Under the pieces are notes generated by a model that ran no database searches, was not told the DNA's origin, and saw nothing but the letters and a program-made list of their open reading frames with translations. A DNA stretch of 47,009 bases from a virus, in the IMG/VR virus record IMGVR_UViG_3300036770_003647, positions 1 through 47,009 of that record. One strand, given 5' to 3'. Shown in pieces: positions 1 to 8,977 of the stretch (positions are counted from its first letter, which is position 1; each line of letters starts with the position of its first letter). Position numbers and translations under genes: made by a program.

Positions 1-246
1 ATTAAATTGTTAGTTATACCAATTAAGAAGTCGACTAATAACTGCGTTCCAGCTTTAGCAATGTCTTCCGCCAAATCAGCAACACCAGTTATAAACGCCC
101 CAACGACTTTACCAACGCTTTCAATTAGTACGTGAATATTATCGACAATTCCGCGTATAAACTCTTTAAGCAGGTTTAATCCAGCAGCAACAATTTCAGG
201 AATTTTTGTTGCCAAAGCGTTTAAGAATGCAATAATTAAATCGGCA
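1..246. repeat. Terminal direct repeat (left copy)
   Basis: This stretch is repeated at 46764..47009 with one difference: T at 119 versus C at 46882. It shows that the contig is circular or terminally redundant. The repeat lies inside the tape measure gene and the reading frame is preserved across it, so the ends overlap and are not a natural intergenic terminus. The mismatch changes Ser (left copy) to Gly (right copy) in the protein. Confidence 0.95.
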
Positions 247-3200
247 ACGGCTTTAACCAGATCTTGAACATTATCGACCAATCCGCTAATAAAGCCAGTT
301 AATAATCTATAACCAGCCATAAGAACGTCAACGCCTTTTTCGTCAACCACCTCAATAATCGTACTTATTAATTCTATAATAAGTTCTTTAAATTTAGGTA
401 GTAACTCAATTAACGTGTCAATTAAATGCCCAATTATAACGCCTAACTGAACAACTATAACAGGTAACGCTTCTAATACAATATCAACTATTTCCAATAA
501 CGCAATAGCTAATGCTTTTGCTAAAATCGGAATTCGCTCTAATAGATTATCTAATAGGGCAATAAACCAATCAATACCCTGTTGGCCCATATCAACTAAT
601 ACTTTAATACCTCGAGCTAGAGCATTAACGCCCAAACCAAAGACACCAACAGCAACGCCTATTAGTAATAGGGCTGCTCCAAGTGAAAGTATCGCGCCGA
701 TTGTTGGTTGAATTAAAGTCGCTGATATTGCAATAACAGCAAATGTTGCGGCAATACCAATTAATCCCTTAATTATTTCACTCCAGCTAAGATTACCAAT
801 AGTACTTAATGCATCCGCAATTAAAAGTAATGCTACTGACATAACTGTCATTGCTATGGCTCCACCTATTGCGCCTTGCATAGCGTGAGCAGCAATAGTT
901 AAGAATAACAAAGCACCCGCGATAGCAACCAAACCCTTAGCTAATTCGTTCCAAGAAAGGTTTGCAATTTCTTTAAGCGCTAACGCAATAATTACTAATG
1001 CACCGCTTATAACGATTAAACCAGCTGCGGTAATTAACATATTTGTTGGCATTAAGTGCATTGCTACAGCTATAATCGTTAAACCTAAAGCAACAGCGCC
1101 AAATCCCTTTGCCATTTCATTCCATGACATTTTGCTAAATACCGTAACGGCAATAGCAAGAATATTCAAAGCGCCAGCGACTAATATTAATCCGGCTGCT
1201 TTACTAAATGAATCAGATGGCATAAGTTGAAGCGCAGTTGATATAACTGTTAAACCAATTGTTACACCCAAAAGACCTTTTGCCATTTCGCCGAGGTCCA
1301 TTAAAGAGAATAGTTTAACTGCGGCTGCTAAAATATTTAAGGCAATACCAACACCAATTAAGCCAATACCGGCTCTAATTAAACCAGATGTGTTTCCAGA
1401 AAGTTGTTTTGCTACGAACACTAGAGTTTCGGTTATTAAAGTTATTGCAATTAAACCTTTAGCCAAATCGCCAACGCTTAAACCGGACAACGTCTTTACA
1501 GCAAACGCCATAAGTAAAACTGCACCGGATAAAGCAATTAAACCACTGCTAGCAATGGTAAACGAAGCCGCAGATTTAGGTCCAGATATCTTTGATAATA
1601 TGTTGAAAGAAACCATAAGTTGACCAAGACCAACCGCAACAGCTGTTAAAGCTTTTGTCAATGAAGCCGAATCTATACTAGCAAGAAGTAATAACGAAAC
1701 TGCTAAAATACCAATTGCCGCAGCTATTTTAAGTAATGCATTAGCCTTTAAGTCCATTTGCATCGCTTTAAGCGTTCCGGTAACTTCGTCCAGAGACTGT
1801 CGAACCTGATTAAATAATCCGCCAGCAAGGTCAACGTTTACACCCTTAGCAAGAAATGCTAATAATCCGCCAATACTTGCCACAATGGCTAAGTTTACTC
1901 CGTCCAGAACTTTACTAAAGTCTCCTGGTTCGGCTGCGTCGCCCATTTTACCAAACAGTTCTTTAAACCAGTTTATAATATAACCGGCAAAAGTGCTAAG
2001 GGCTTCTATGATCGGATCAAAAGCATCGGTTAAACTCTTAAGTCGTTCAAATCCCGTATAGAGTATAGCAAAGAATGGTGTTACATCGCCCAAACTAAAT
2101 ATAGCATCTCGAACCTTTAATAAAAAGTCAACAACACCACTAGGTAAGTTACCAAGACTTTCAGTACCAGTTGAAATAATATTAAATGCTTCAACAACTG
2201 CATCTTTTAATTTAGTTAATTCCCCAACGGGGTCTTTTGCAAATCGAATAATCGAATCGGTAATAACATCAAATACTTTTGCTATTACTTGACCGTCTAC
2301 TAGTATTTTATTCAGTTTAACGAAATCGTCAGCTAGTCCTTTTATAAAATCTAAAAGTTTAGAAGAACCTTCTGATTTTCCTAACTCCACAAATAAGCGC
2401 TTAAACGAAGAAGCTGCTTCTCTTACTATTGTGAATCCGATTTCAAGTATAGAAAATACACCTTCGAAAATGTTTCCTATATTTCGTAGCGTTTCCTGTG
2501 ACGGTATTAAATTCTTAGTAAAGTCTTCAAATGCCCAGGATAATTTTGTTAATTGCACCGCGGTTAACGGCGGGAAAACACGGGCAAATGCTGCTTGTAG
2601 TCTATTTATAACTTGCGACAAAGCTGTAGCAGCATTCATTACACCATTTATAACGGCTTTTCTACCGCCAAAGCTAGCCCAGTCCGTTAGTAATTCATTT
2701 CTAGCATCAGCCGATCTTCCGACCATTCCGCTAAATGATGCACTAATTGTACTGAATAACTCAGTTGCTTGCTCAAAGTCACCAAGAATAATTCTAAATG
2801 ACTGAGACCAACCAGATGCAACGGATTCTCTAGCAACATCGACCAACTGTGTAAATGTTCTGACTTTTGTTGCGGCTTCAACTGCTACGCCGCCCATTTC
2901 AACAATTTGATTGGCTTGCTTTTCGGTATATCCAATTGCGAGTAATTGCTCTTTTGATAATTCGCCTGTAAAGTTTCTAAGTGTCTGCGTTAAAACTTCA
3001 GATGTAATCCATCCCTTTTCTAAAGATCCTCGGAATGTATTACCAGCTTTTGTCCAATCGTCAAATGTTTGATCAATGGGAACATTGCTAATTGTACCTA
3101 AGGTTTTTCCAGTTTCAAATAAAGCTTCTTGGAAAACTTTACCACCCATACCAGCATTTACGACTGAGTTCCAGTCCATTAACTTTAATGAACCGGTCGA

Positions 3201-3818
3201 TATTGCTTGCGATAACTGATACATCGCATTAGCCGCTTGTTCCGAACTTGATCCAGAAACAGCCGCTAAGTTTGCAATACCTTTAATCGATCCGACAGCT
3301 GTATCAAGTTTAACACCTGCAGCCGTGAACGTACCGATATTCTTAGTCATTTCACTGAAGTTATAAATAGTTTGGTCTGAGTATTGGTTCAATATGTCTA
3401 ACGCATTATTGACTTGTTCCAGTGTTGCGCCTTCAGATCTGGTGTTTGCCATGATCGTCTGAATCGAGCGCATATTTGTTTCATACTCTCGAAAACCTGT
3501 AATAACTTGGTCAAGGCTAAGAGACTTACCCAAGGCTATACCGGCGTCCACCGCTTTATTGGCGACATTCACCAATGCGGTTATGCCGACAATTGAAAAT
3601 ACGTTAAACTTACTTGTGATACCGTCAAGTGCTGAACTTATTCCGCCAAAGTTTACTTCTTTAGCAGCTGCGTCAACATTTTTTAAACCTTGCGTACCTT
3701 CGGCTAACTTAAGGCTAGCGTCTAATTTTTCTATACTTTTTATTGTAGAGTCAATCTTTGTTTGAAATGCAGCATTATCGAACTTCATTTCAACAACTCT
3801 ATTATCTATACTAGCCAT
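1..3818 (-). CDS. Tape measure protein, N-terminal part (continues at 47009..45800)
   Basis: It sets tail length and probably helps DNA delivery. The ATG at 3818 has the Shine-Dalgarno site AAGGTGA just upstream. The frame is open to the window start and continues at 46763, giving one gene of about 1593 codons to the stop at 45800. The N-terminal third contains DWNSVVNAGMGGKVFQEAL, typical of the tape measure N-terminal domain. Residues from about 640 onward are long hydrophobic helices such as AAGLILVAGALNILAIAVTV, repeated as related segments with conserved S/NWxExAKGL spacers. Length and hydrophobicity fit a siphovirus tape measure. Dit and the tail hub follow, in the usual order. Confidence 0.93.
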   Translation of the reverse strand, partial: MASIDNRVVEMKFDNAAFQTKIDSTIKSIEKLDASLKLAEGTQGLKNVDAAAKEVNFGGISSALDGITSKFNVFSIVGITALVNVANKAVDAGIALGKSLSLDQVITGFREYETNMRSIQTIMANTRSEGATLEQVNNALDILNQYSDQTIYNFSEMTKNIGTFTAAGVKLDTAVGSIKGIANLAAVSGSSSEQAANAMYQLSQAISTGSLKLMDWNSVVNAGMGGKVFQEALFETGKTLGTISNVPIDQTFDDWTKAGNTFRGSLEKGWITSEVLTQTLRNFTGELSKEQLLAIGYTEKQANQIVEMGGVAVEAATKVRTFTQLVDVARESVASGWSQSFRIILGDFEQATELFSTISASFSGMVGRSADARNELLTDWASFGGRKAVINGVMNAATALSQVINRLQAAFARVFPPLTAVQLTKLSWAFEDFTKNLIPSQETLRNIGNIFEGVFSILEIGFTIVREAASSFKRLFVELGKSEGSSKLLDFIKGLADDFVKLNKILVDGQVIAKVFDVITDSIIRFAKDPVGELTKLKDAVVEAFNIISTGTESLGNLPSGVVDFLLKVRDAIFSLGDVTPFFAILYTGFERLKSLTDAFDPIIEALSTFAGYIINWFKELFGKMGDAAEPGDFSKVLDGVNLAIVASIGGLLAFLAKGVNVDLAGGLFNQVRQSLDEVTGTLKAMQMDLKANALLKIAAAIGILAVSLLLLASIDSASLTKALTAVAVGLGQLMVSFNILSKISGPKSAASFTIASSGLIALSGAVLLMAFAVKTLSGLSVGDLAKGLIAITLITETLVFVAKQLSGNTSGLIRAGIGLIGVGIALNILAAAVKLFSLMDLGEMAKGLLGVTIGLTVISTALQLMPSDSFSKAAGLILVAGALNILAIAVTVFSKMSWNEMAKGFGAVALGLTIIAVAMHLMPTNMLITAAGLIVISGALVIIALALKEIANLSWNELAKGLVAIAGALLFLTIAAHAMQGAIGGAIAMTVMSVALLLIADALSTIGNLSWSEIIKGLIGIAATFAVIAISATLIQPTIGAILSLGAALLLIGVAVGVFGLGVNALARGIKVLVDMGQQGIDWFIALLDNLLERIPILAKALAIALLEIVDIVLEALPVIVVQLGVIIGHLIDTLIELLPKFKELIIELISTIIEVVDEKGVDVLMAGYRLLTGFISGLVDNVQDLVKAVADLIIAFLNALATKIPEIVAAGLNLLKEFIRGIVDNIHVLIESVGKVVGAFITGVADLAEDIAKAGTQLLVDFLIGITNNL

Positions 3819-3831
3819 AATTCACCTTCTT

Positions 3832-4215
3832 TCACTTTTTAGTAATATTCTGCCAAACGTTTGACTCAATCTTATCAAAAATAGGCCGAATAGCCGGATT
3901 AATATAATCATAACCGGCAACATATCCACCTGTTCCAGTGGCGTGACCATACTGTAAAAGTATTGCCACATTTGTGCCATCAACAACATTATCGTTAGTC
4001 CAAATAATGGTTGTTGTCTTTTTACCCAATATGATTTTATAACTCCATGACTTTGCCGTTTCTCCAGTTTCTATTGGAGTGGCTTGCTCTAAAGCTCTAA
4101 CGCCTTCAAGTGCGTATGGTTTTAATTGACCGTAAATTTCGCTGTCTCGATTCTGCACCCTTTTCAAAAAATTCATAAGGTATGTAAAATCGCCTTTTTG
4201 TCTAACGGATATCAT
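3832..4215 (-). CDS. Putative head-tail/tail completion protein, HK97 gp10-like
   Basis: A 127-residue protein. The segment ATPIETGETAKSWSY followed by LLQYGHATGTGGYV and INPAIRPIFDKI matches the pattern of the HK97 gp10-like tail-component family (TPxxTGxLxxSW, then a surface with Y/H-G-T, then a P-x(8)-I helix). It lies directly before the tape measure gene, whereas relatives usually sit with the head-tail connector genes. The start at 4215 is 5 nt past the endolysin stop and has only a weak ribosome binding site, so translation may be coupled. The family call is by eye. A neck or tail-terminator role is an inference. Confidence 0.55.
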   Translation of the reverse strand: MISVRQKGDFTYLMNFLKRVQNRDSEIYGQLKPYALEGVRALEQATPIETGETAKSWSYKIILGKKTTTIIWTNDNVVDGTNVAILLQYGHATGTGGYVAGYDYINPAIRPIFDKIESNVWQNITKK

Positions 4216-4220
4216 AAAAA

Positions 4221-4796
4221 TTATCTAACATCTAAAGACGGAAACGCGGCAATTGCTTCTAAAACGGCTTTAGGGAGTTTGTCTCCGCAAACATAACGTA
4301 TGTGCCAAGCTTCAGCATTAGGTCCTTCTCGAACTTCCCAAGAAAAACCATACTTTAAAGCGTTGCTCGTTAAAAATCCATCACCTAAAAGCCACTCTAA
4401 ACGCTTGCCTGATGCATTGGCAACGTCAACGGCTAAACCGAGTCCATGGTTAGATGTTCCCGGCGTAGCCGAAGGCGCTTTTCCCTTTTTCAAATACCAA
4501 GTTTTACCCTGATATGTTCGAGTAACTTTTGGCGCGCGACCAGTTGGAGTTAATTGATACCGGTCTTTAAACATTTCTTCTTGTCTAGCTAAGTTTCTAT
4601 AAGCTCCGACTTGTCTCAATTCAATACCGTTAAAATAAGCATCTAATTGCATGGCATTCCAAGCAGTTGCTGCTAAACTATGCATTTTACCCGTTGGAGA
4701 TTTAATATTTCGAAGCAAACTCAAGTCTAGTGCTCCATTTTTTACGTTTTTTAAATCTGCAGGCATAATAATTGGTAACACTGGATACTTTGTCAT
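4221..4796 (-). CDS. Endolysin, peptidase M15 (VanY/D-Ala-D-Ala carboxypeptidase-like)
   Basis: A 191-residue zinc peptidase that should cut the peptide part of peptidoglycan. The metal and catalytic signature is visible: SNHGLGLAVDV (His and Asp zinc ligands) and, about 50 residues later, EAWHIRYV (third zinc His with the preceding catalytic Glu region). ELRQVGAYRNLARQEEMF matches the M15 N-terminal helix. There is no signal peptide and no separate cell-wall-binding domain, so export would need a holin. The two holin-like genes are at 43.2-43.9 kb. The gene lies inside the tail module, so a virion-associated role is also possible. The ribosome binding site is AAGGAG, 6-8 nt before the ATG at 4796. 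Confidence 0.85.
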   Translation of the reverse strand: MTKYPVLPIIMPADLKNVKNGALDLSLLRNIKSPTGKMHSLAATAWNAMQLDAYFNGIELRQVGAYRNLARQEEMFKDRYQLTPTGRAPKVTRTYQGKTWYLKKGKAPSATPGTSNHGLGLAVDVANASGKRLEWLLGDGFLTSNALKYGFSWEVREGPNAEAWHIRYVCGDKLPKAVLEAIAAFPSLDVR

Positions 4797-4857
4797 TTAG
4801 ACTCCTTAGTTTTAAAGTGTTTTACTACCATTTTGACTTTACAGTTATAAATTACTA

Positions 4858-6069
4858 TTAATTCTGTTCTAATTCTTTAACGCGAGTAGACAATTCTTGA
4901 ATTGCGCCGACAAGTAACGCTGTTAATTTTGAATAGTCGACTTGCTGTGGTTTTATGTTACCTTGATCATCCAGCTCATCTTTTTCACCTATAACTGCAT
5001 ATGGAACAATTGATTTTAACTCATGCGCAAGAAACCCGTCTTGGGTAATTTCAGGGGTTGTTATAAAGTTGTAAGTCTTAGGGCTTAATGCTTCAATTGC
5101 AGCAAGTGCACCCTCTAAACTTTTGACGTTTTCTTTTAAACGATAATCGGAAGCTGTATTGTATGAAGTATTTGCTCCGTTTTCTGAAATTGAACCGACA
5201 TTGTTTCCATTCCTATAAAAAGAAATGTGATACGCAGTTCCACTACCACCTTGTTGGTTGATAGTCATACCCGTTACATTAACGGTGTATTTACCAATTC
5301 GGATGACACCATCACCATTGGTTGTAATAGAACCAGCGTCTCCAGCGGTTATTGCTTTAGTGTAATCAATCCCGCCTAAATAGCCGCCTTGAAAATAACC
5401 AGTTCGTGCGTTAAAAGAACTATTTATGTCTCTTGCAACGATTGCCGAACTTGTATTGTCTGAGGTTGCCGTTGTTGCACTATTTGGAATGTTTGTTAGG
5501 GATGCGCCACTGCCGCTAAAAGTTGTTGCTGTAATTGTACCAGTCGTTGCAAGTTTACTTAATTCAATAGCTGCACTGTTTGAAATTTTAGCGTTTGTAA
5601 TTGCTGCATCGGCAATCTTAGTATTAGTTACATTTAAATCTGCAATTTTTGATGTCGTCACTGAGTTATTTGCAAGTTTATTAGCGGTAACATTAGCATC
5701 AACAATTTTAATTGCCGTCACGGAGTTGCTTGCCAGTTTATCGGCAGTAATATTCCCATCAAGAACTTTAACTGTTGTTACTGCTCCGGTCCCAATTTTA
5801 ATTGCGGTTACGGCACCAGATGCTAACTGTGCTTCGGTAATTGCACCGTCAGCATGAGCTGCAGCAATTGCTGCTTCTAATTCGGCTTGCGTTACTTCAC
5901 CAACAGGACCCTCCGGTCCGACTGGGCCAATAACACTTCCAGCATTAATTGTAGTGTTATCATGTTTTGTTAAAATTAAATCGCCATTTACATCGACGGT
6001 TCCGCTAACAATTGAAGCGGCTTCAATTGCCGCCATTCTTGACGCTGTAAAAACTGTTACTGTTGCCAT
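4858..6069 (-). CDS. Tail fibre/spike with C-terminal S74 intramolecular chaperone
   Basis: A 403-residue protein. Residues about 45-60 include a short GPVGPEGPVGE collagen-like piece. Residues about 75-170 are a run of roughly 10-residue repeats of the type ITADKLASNSVTAIKI, expected to form a beta-helical stalk. The last 97 residues (307-403) are a peptidase S74 domain beginning SDYRLKENV, with the Ser-Asp cleavage point at 307-308 and the Lys at 312 that S74 self-cleavage uses. It should trimerise the fibre and then release itself. The start overlaps the preceding tail-tube paralog stop (TGATG), so the two are translationally coupled. Confidence 0.85.
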   Translation of the reverse strand: MATVTVFTASRMAAIEAASIVSGTVDVNGDLILTKHDNTTINAGSVIGPVGPEGPVGEVTQAELEAAIAAAHADGAITEAQLASGAVTAIKIGTGAVTTVKVLDGNITADKLASNSVTAIKIVDANVTANKLANNSVTTSKIADLNVTNTKIADAAITNAKISNSAAIELSKLATTGTITATTFSGSGASLTNIPNSATTATSDNTSSAIVARDINSSFNARTGYFQGGYLGGIDYTKAITAGDAGSITTNGDGVIRIGKYTVNVTGMTINQQGGSGTAYHISFYRNGNNVGSISENGANTSYNTASDYRLKENVKSLEGALAAIEALSPKTYNFITTPEITQDGFLAHELKSIVPYAVIGEKDELDDQGNIKPQQVDYSKLTALLVGAIQELSTRVKELEQN

Positions 6070-6881
6070 CAGAGATCCTCCTCATTTTTATTTGAACTAC
6101 TAATGGTATAAGTTGTTCCGTTTAAATACACAATATCGTCGGACTCAATTGTATATTCAGTTTCTGAAATTTCATTTATGATTCCGTCTCTAGCTGAGAT
6201 AGCTGACCAAGTTCCATCGCCATTGTCAACAATTATTAATCTATCCCACTTTCTAATAAATGTGGTTAAAGACTTCATTGACGGTAGTGACGGTTCTCTT
6301 TCATTATTTCCATATAAAACATCTTCAATATCTAATAGTAACCAAGGGTCTATTTTTCTACTGTCAATTATTAAATGAGAAGATGGCCTATGGCCTTCTA
6401 TAACTTCTGGAATACTAGTAACATCCCAAGAAAACTCATCTGGGATAGAGTTTAAGGATAAAGTTTTTCGCACTTTATCTGCGGGTGTAGCGGTTAAGTT
6501 ATAAAGTATATGAATTTTATAACCACTACTAAAATTGTTATCGTCTTCGCCAATTAAAGTTCTATAGCAAAGGTGAAATCTTTTTAGTGGTTGATCGGTT
6601 AAATATAAACCCTCTTGATCTTCCACAATACCCTCACATACTAAAAATTCATCTGGATATGTAAATGCAGATATACTTCCTGAATAATCACCCAAAGTAA
6701 CTAAGTCGTTAAACTTTGTGGCGTTAAAGTATAGAGGTTCTACTTTAGTGTCGTTTTTTTCGGACACACTAATTAAACCGTTCCACGGAACACCATTATT
6801 GTCTTCAACGTAGAGAACGGCGCGATCTAGTCCAGCTTCATAAAATTTTGAACCGACTTCGTGCCAAGCAATAGCTGTCAT
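6069..6881 (-). CDS. Second major tail (tube) protein paralog
   Basis: A 270-residue paralog of the major tail protein at 7462..8328. The two align through almost the whole tube domain: VPWNGLISVSE/VAWNGLTSVTE, FTYPDEF/YTYPDEF, KRFHLCYRTLIGED/KRFGLSYRTRLGND, FSWDVTSIP/FSWEIATTP, and a common PSLP at the end of the domain. The C-terminal about 55 residues differ: they contain DNGDGTWSAI and a short beta-rich tail in place of the Ig-like domain of the main copy. Codons are AT-rich, unlike the GC-rich main copy, suggesting lower expression. Likely role: a special ring at the tail tip or terminus (inference). Placement downstream of the chaperone is unusual. Confidence 0.8.
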   Translation of the reverse strand: MTAIAWHEVGSKFYEAGLDRAVLYVEDNNGVPWNGLISVSEKNDTKVEPLYFNATKFNDLVTLGDYSGSISAFTYPDEFLVCEGIVEDQEGLYLTDQPLKRFHLCYRTLIGEDDNNFSSGYKIHILYNLTATPADKVRKTLSLNSIPDEFSWDVTSIPEVIEGHRPSSHLIIDSRKIDPWLLLDIEDVLYGNNEREPSLPSMKSLTTFIRKWDRLIIVDNGDGTWSAISARDGIINEISETEYTIESDDIVYLNGTTYTISSSNKNEEDL

Positions 6882-6896
6882 AGTATGTCCTTTCTT

Positions 6897-7436
6897 TTAT
6901 CCGCGTGTTTGTAATTCCGCTTTTCTTTTTGCGTTTAATTCACGATTTCGCATTGCGATTTCGTTTTTAGACATTTTTTTAGGCGTAGAATTTTTCAAGT
7001 TACAAATTCTAATCAATGCAAAAAGTCTATTTAAATGCCAAGTTTCGCATTCAAACGGTATGTTAAAAGTAACCATCCAATAATAAATTAATTCAGATGT
7101 TATTACTTCTGCTTTACCTCGTTTTTCTGGCATAACACCAAAAGTTGTTGCCGATCTTTTAGCGTCTATGTACTCATTTATTTCTTGAATGTTTTGATTT
7201 GATAGTCTTAAAAGAATTTCATTAGAACATTCATCAATTATCATAGCTTTTATATAACCATAAATTTCTTCTGGTGTTTTTTTGTCATTGTTCAAAAAAG
7301 GTTTTTCAAATTCTGACTCCCATTTTGACAGTGAGACCAGAGAATGCTCAAGTTTTAAAACAACGTCGTCTTGCGATTCAAACTCTTCAGTTGATTCGTT
7401 AAAGAATTCGTCGCCTTTGATAATTATTGTAAGCAT
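6897..7436 (-). CDS. Tail assembly chaperone
   Basis: A 179-residue protein expected to coat the tape measure during tail assembly. Recognisable family features are the N-terminal strand with LxLEHSLVSLSKWESEFEKP, then ITSELIYYWMVTFNIPFECE and TWHLNRLFALIRICNLKN, then a basic tail with KKMSKNEIAMRNRELNAKRK. These are typical of single-ORF chaperones of Gram-positive siphoviruses. I see no slippery heptamer near the 3' end, and the next gene is a tail-tube paralog, so a frameshifted long form is not evident. It sits between the two tail-tube genes. Confidence 0.8.
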   Translation of the reverse strand: MLTIIIKGDEFFNESTEEFESQDDVVLKLEHSLVSLSKWESEFEKPFLNNDKKTPEEIYGYIKAMIIDECSNEILLRLSNQNIQEINEYIDAKRSATTFGVMPEKRGKAEVITSELIYYWMVTFNIPFECETWHLNRLFALIRICNLKNSTPKKMSKNEIAMRNRELNAKRKAELQTRG

Positions 7437-7461
7437 TCTCTGGTCTCCTATCTTAAATTAA

Positions 7462-8328
7462 TCAGTTGTAAATGTACAACCAGTCATCGTCAACGCCGGC
7501 CGGGAAGTAGTATCCAGTATTGGGCTGAGCGGTGATAATGGTGTTCTCGGTAATGACATAAGCACCAGCTTCAAGCGCGGTCATACCGTCATAGTAGGTA
7601 ACACCAGTAACCGAAGGAATGGTAATGGTGTCAGTACCATTGAACGACGGCGTTGCAGGGGTGACGCTAACGGCAGTTCCGGAGAACAATGCTAACACGG
7701 CATCCGGTAAAGGAAGGCTGGGATTGGTTCCAGCGGTACCGTATAAGAAGTTCTCCAAAGTACCAAGAGCAGTTGAATCCACCTTGGTTGAGTCGACCGT
7801 CAGAATCGAAGTCGGCTTATAACCAGTGACCGAAACCGGAGTGGTTGCAATCTCCCAGCTGAACGTAATCGCCTCAGGCGAATCATTAACCGTGTTGTAC
7901 GCCTTTTCCGAGGGGCTTGCCTGACATCCGTAGATTAGGTGCAGCTTGTAGCCAAGGTCATCGCCGTCAATGTCATTACCCAAACGAGTCCGGTATGAAA
8001 GACCGAAACGCTTGCGCGACTGCTGTCCGACAGTAACACCGCTGTAAGGCGTTGCTAATCCGTCAAACTGAGCAAACTCGTCGGGGTACGTGTAAGCCTC
8101 AAGGGTTGCACCGAACTCTTCAGCCGAGTACATGTTGAGGTACTTAATGTTGTCGGCGTACATAGCGTTAGGCTCTGCTCCGGTCGGAGACTCAGTAACG
8201 CTAGTCAGTCCGTTCCAAGCAACGCCATTGGTGTAAGCGCCCGCCGTGTTGGGTAAGTAAAGGACCCCTTTGTCGACGCCAGTTTCAAAGAAACGCTCGC
8301 CTGACTGGTCCCAATATAAAGTTGCCAT
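7462..8328 (-). CDS. Major tail (tube) protein with C-terminal Ig-like domain
   Basis: A 288-residue main tail tube subunit. Residues 1-220 are the tube domain shared with the paralog at 6069..6881. Residues about 222-288 form an extra beta-rich domain (PSFNGTDTITIP, then GVTYYDG, then NTGYYFPAGVDDDWLYIYN) that also ends the major capsid protein. Codon use is markedly C-ending (gcc, acc, aac), like the capsid gene and unlike most neighbours, as expected for a very highly made protein. It is followed by the assembly chaperone, as usual in siphoviruses. Confidence 0.88.
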   Translation of the reverse strand: MATLYWDQSGERFFETGVDKGVLYLPNTAGAYTNGVAWNGLTSVTESPTGAEPNAMYADNIKYLNMYSAEEFGATLEAYTYPDEFAQFDGLATPYSGVTVGQQSRKRFGLSYRTRLGNDIDGDDLGYKLHLIYGCQASPSEKAYNTVNDSPEAITFSWEIATTPVSVTGYKPTSILTVDSTKVDSTALGTLENFLYGTAGTNPSLPLPDAVLALFSGTAVSVTPATPSFNGTDTITIPSVTGVTYYDGMTALEAGAYVITENTIITAQPNTGYYFPAGVDDDWLYIYN

Positions 8329-8341
8329 AATTGGTCTCCTT

Positions 8342-8647
8342 TTAGAAATATAGTTTGTAAACGTCGTGATTTAAATTATCAGCTGTATAAAACCGATCAA
8401 ATATGCACATAGGAAGTGCGCCAATTGCTGCCGGAATTTCGCTATCAGGATTTCTATCAATAACAGTTATCTGATATCTTGTACTCAGCATGTATGGTTT
8501 ATCATCTGCGTGTAATGTTACACCGTTATCCCTTTTATAAACAATGCAGGGATACTGTAACTGAATTGATGCGGGTGGTTGAAAATATACATTATTAGAG
8601 CCCAAAATATTAACTAATATTGCGTGCAGTTCAAGTCGTGGGGCCAT
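8342..8647 (-). CDS. Tail terminator/minor tail completion protein
   Basis: A protein of about 101 residues beginning MAPRLELHAILVNILG. I chose ATG 8647 because AGGAAG lies 8 nt upstream. A GTG three codons earlier (8656) would abut the binding site. The segment QYPCIVYKRDNGVTLHADDKPY followed by RYQITVIDRNPDSEIP is typical of phage proteins placed just before the major tail protein that cap the tail tube. It overlaps the upstream gene by 17 nt, suggesting coupled translation. The family call rests on these motifs and gene order. Confidence 0.65.
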   Translation of the reverse strand: MAPRLELHAILVNILGSNNVYFQPPASIQLQYPCIVYKRDNGVTLHADDKPYMLSTRYQITVIDRNPDSEIPAAIGALPMCIFDRFYTADNLNHDVYKLYF

Positions 8648-8960
8648 TATATACACTTCCTAAAGATAAGATTAGGCGGGGGCTTTGGACTTCTACGTTT
8701 GTAACAGTCCATAAAACCCCCGCCCATCTTACATATTTAATCTTAAAGAAATGCTCGATGGCATGCTGATCCGCAATAATACTTATAGAGTTGCCAACGG
8801 AAATATCATTATTTAAGTACTCTGCTTTTTCAAACTTTGCAGTATTTTTAACAACATCTCCAAAATACGAAATTTCAGTTATGGTGTCTTTCCAAATACC
8901 TGAGTTTGCAGGGTCTTCAATTGTATTTCCATAGCCAACTTCTCCATAGAATTTAGCCAT
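8631..8960 (-). CDS. Head closure (head-tail stopper) protein
   Basis: A 109-residue protein: MAKFYGEVGYGNTIEDP, ISYFGDVVKNTAKFEKAE, NSISIIADQHAIEHFFKIKY, WAGVLWTVTNVEVQSPRL and a C-terminal GSVYNGPT. This pattern is common to a family of phage head-closure proteins that plug the connector. It lies directly between capsid and tail-terminator genes, the expected place. Beta-rich, no membrane segments. Confidence 0.7.
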   Translation of the reverse strand: MAKFYGEVGYGNTIEDPANSGIWKDTITEISYFGDVVKNTAKFEKAEYLNNDISVGNSISIIADQHAIEHFFKIKYVRWAGVLWTVTNVEVQSPRLILSLGSVYNGPTT

Positions 8961-8977
8961 CGGTTTTTCCTTTAAAA

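Noticed and set aside
5426-5857. 143-codon plus-strand frame
   Set aside because: It is antisense to the repetitive fibre stalk, has no binding site, and nothing else in the genome is on the plus strand.
6897-7436. Programmed frameshift in the tail assembly chaperone
   Set aside because: I found no X-XXY-YYZ slippery site near the end, and the following frame is a tail-tube paralog, not a chaperone extension.
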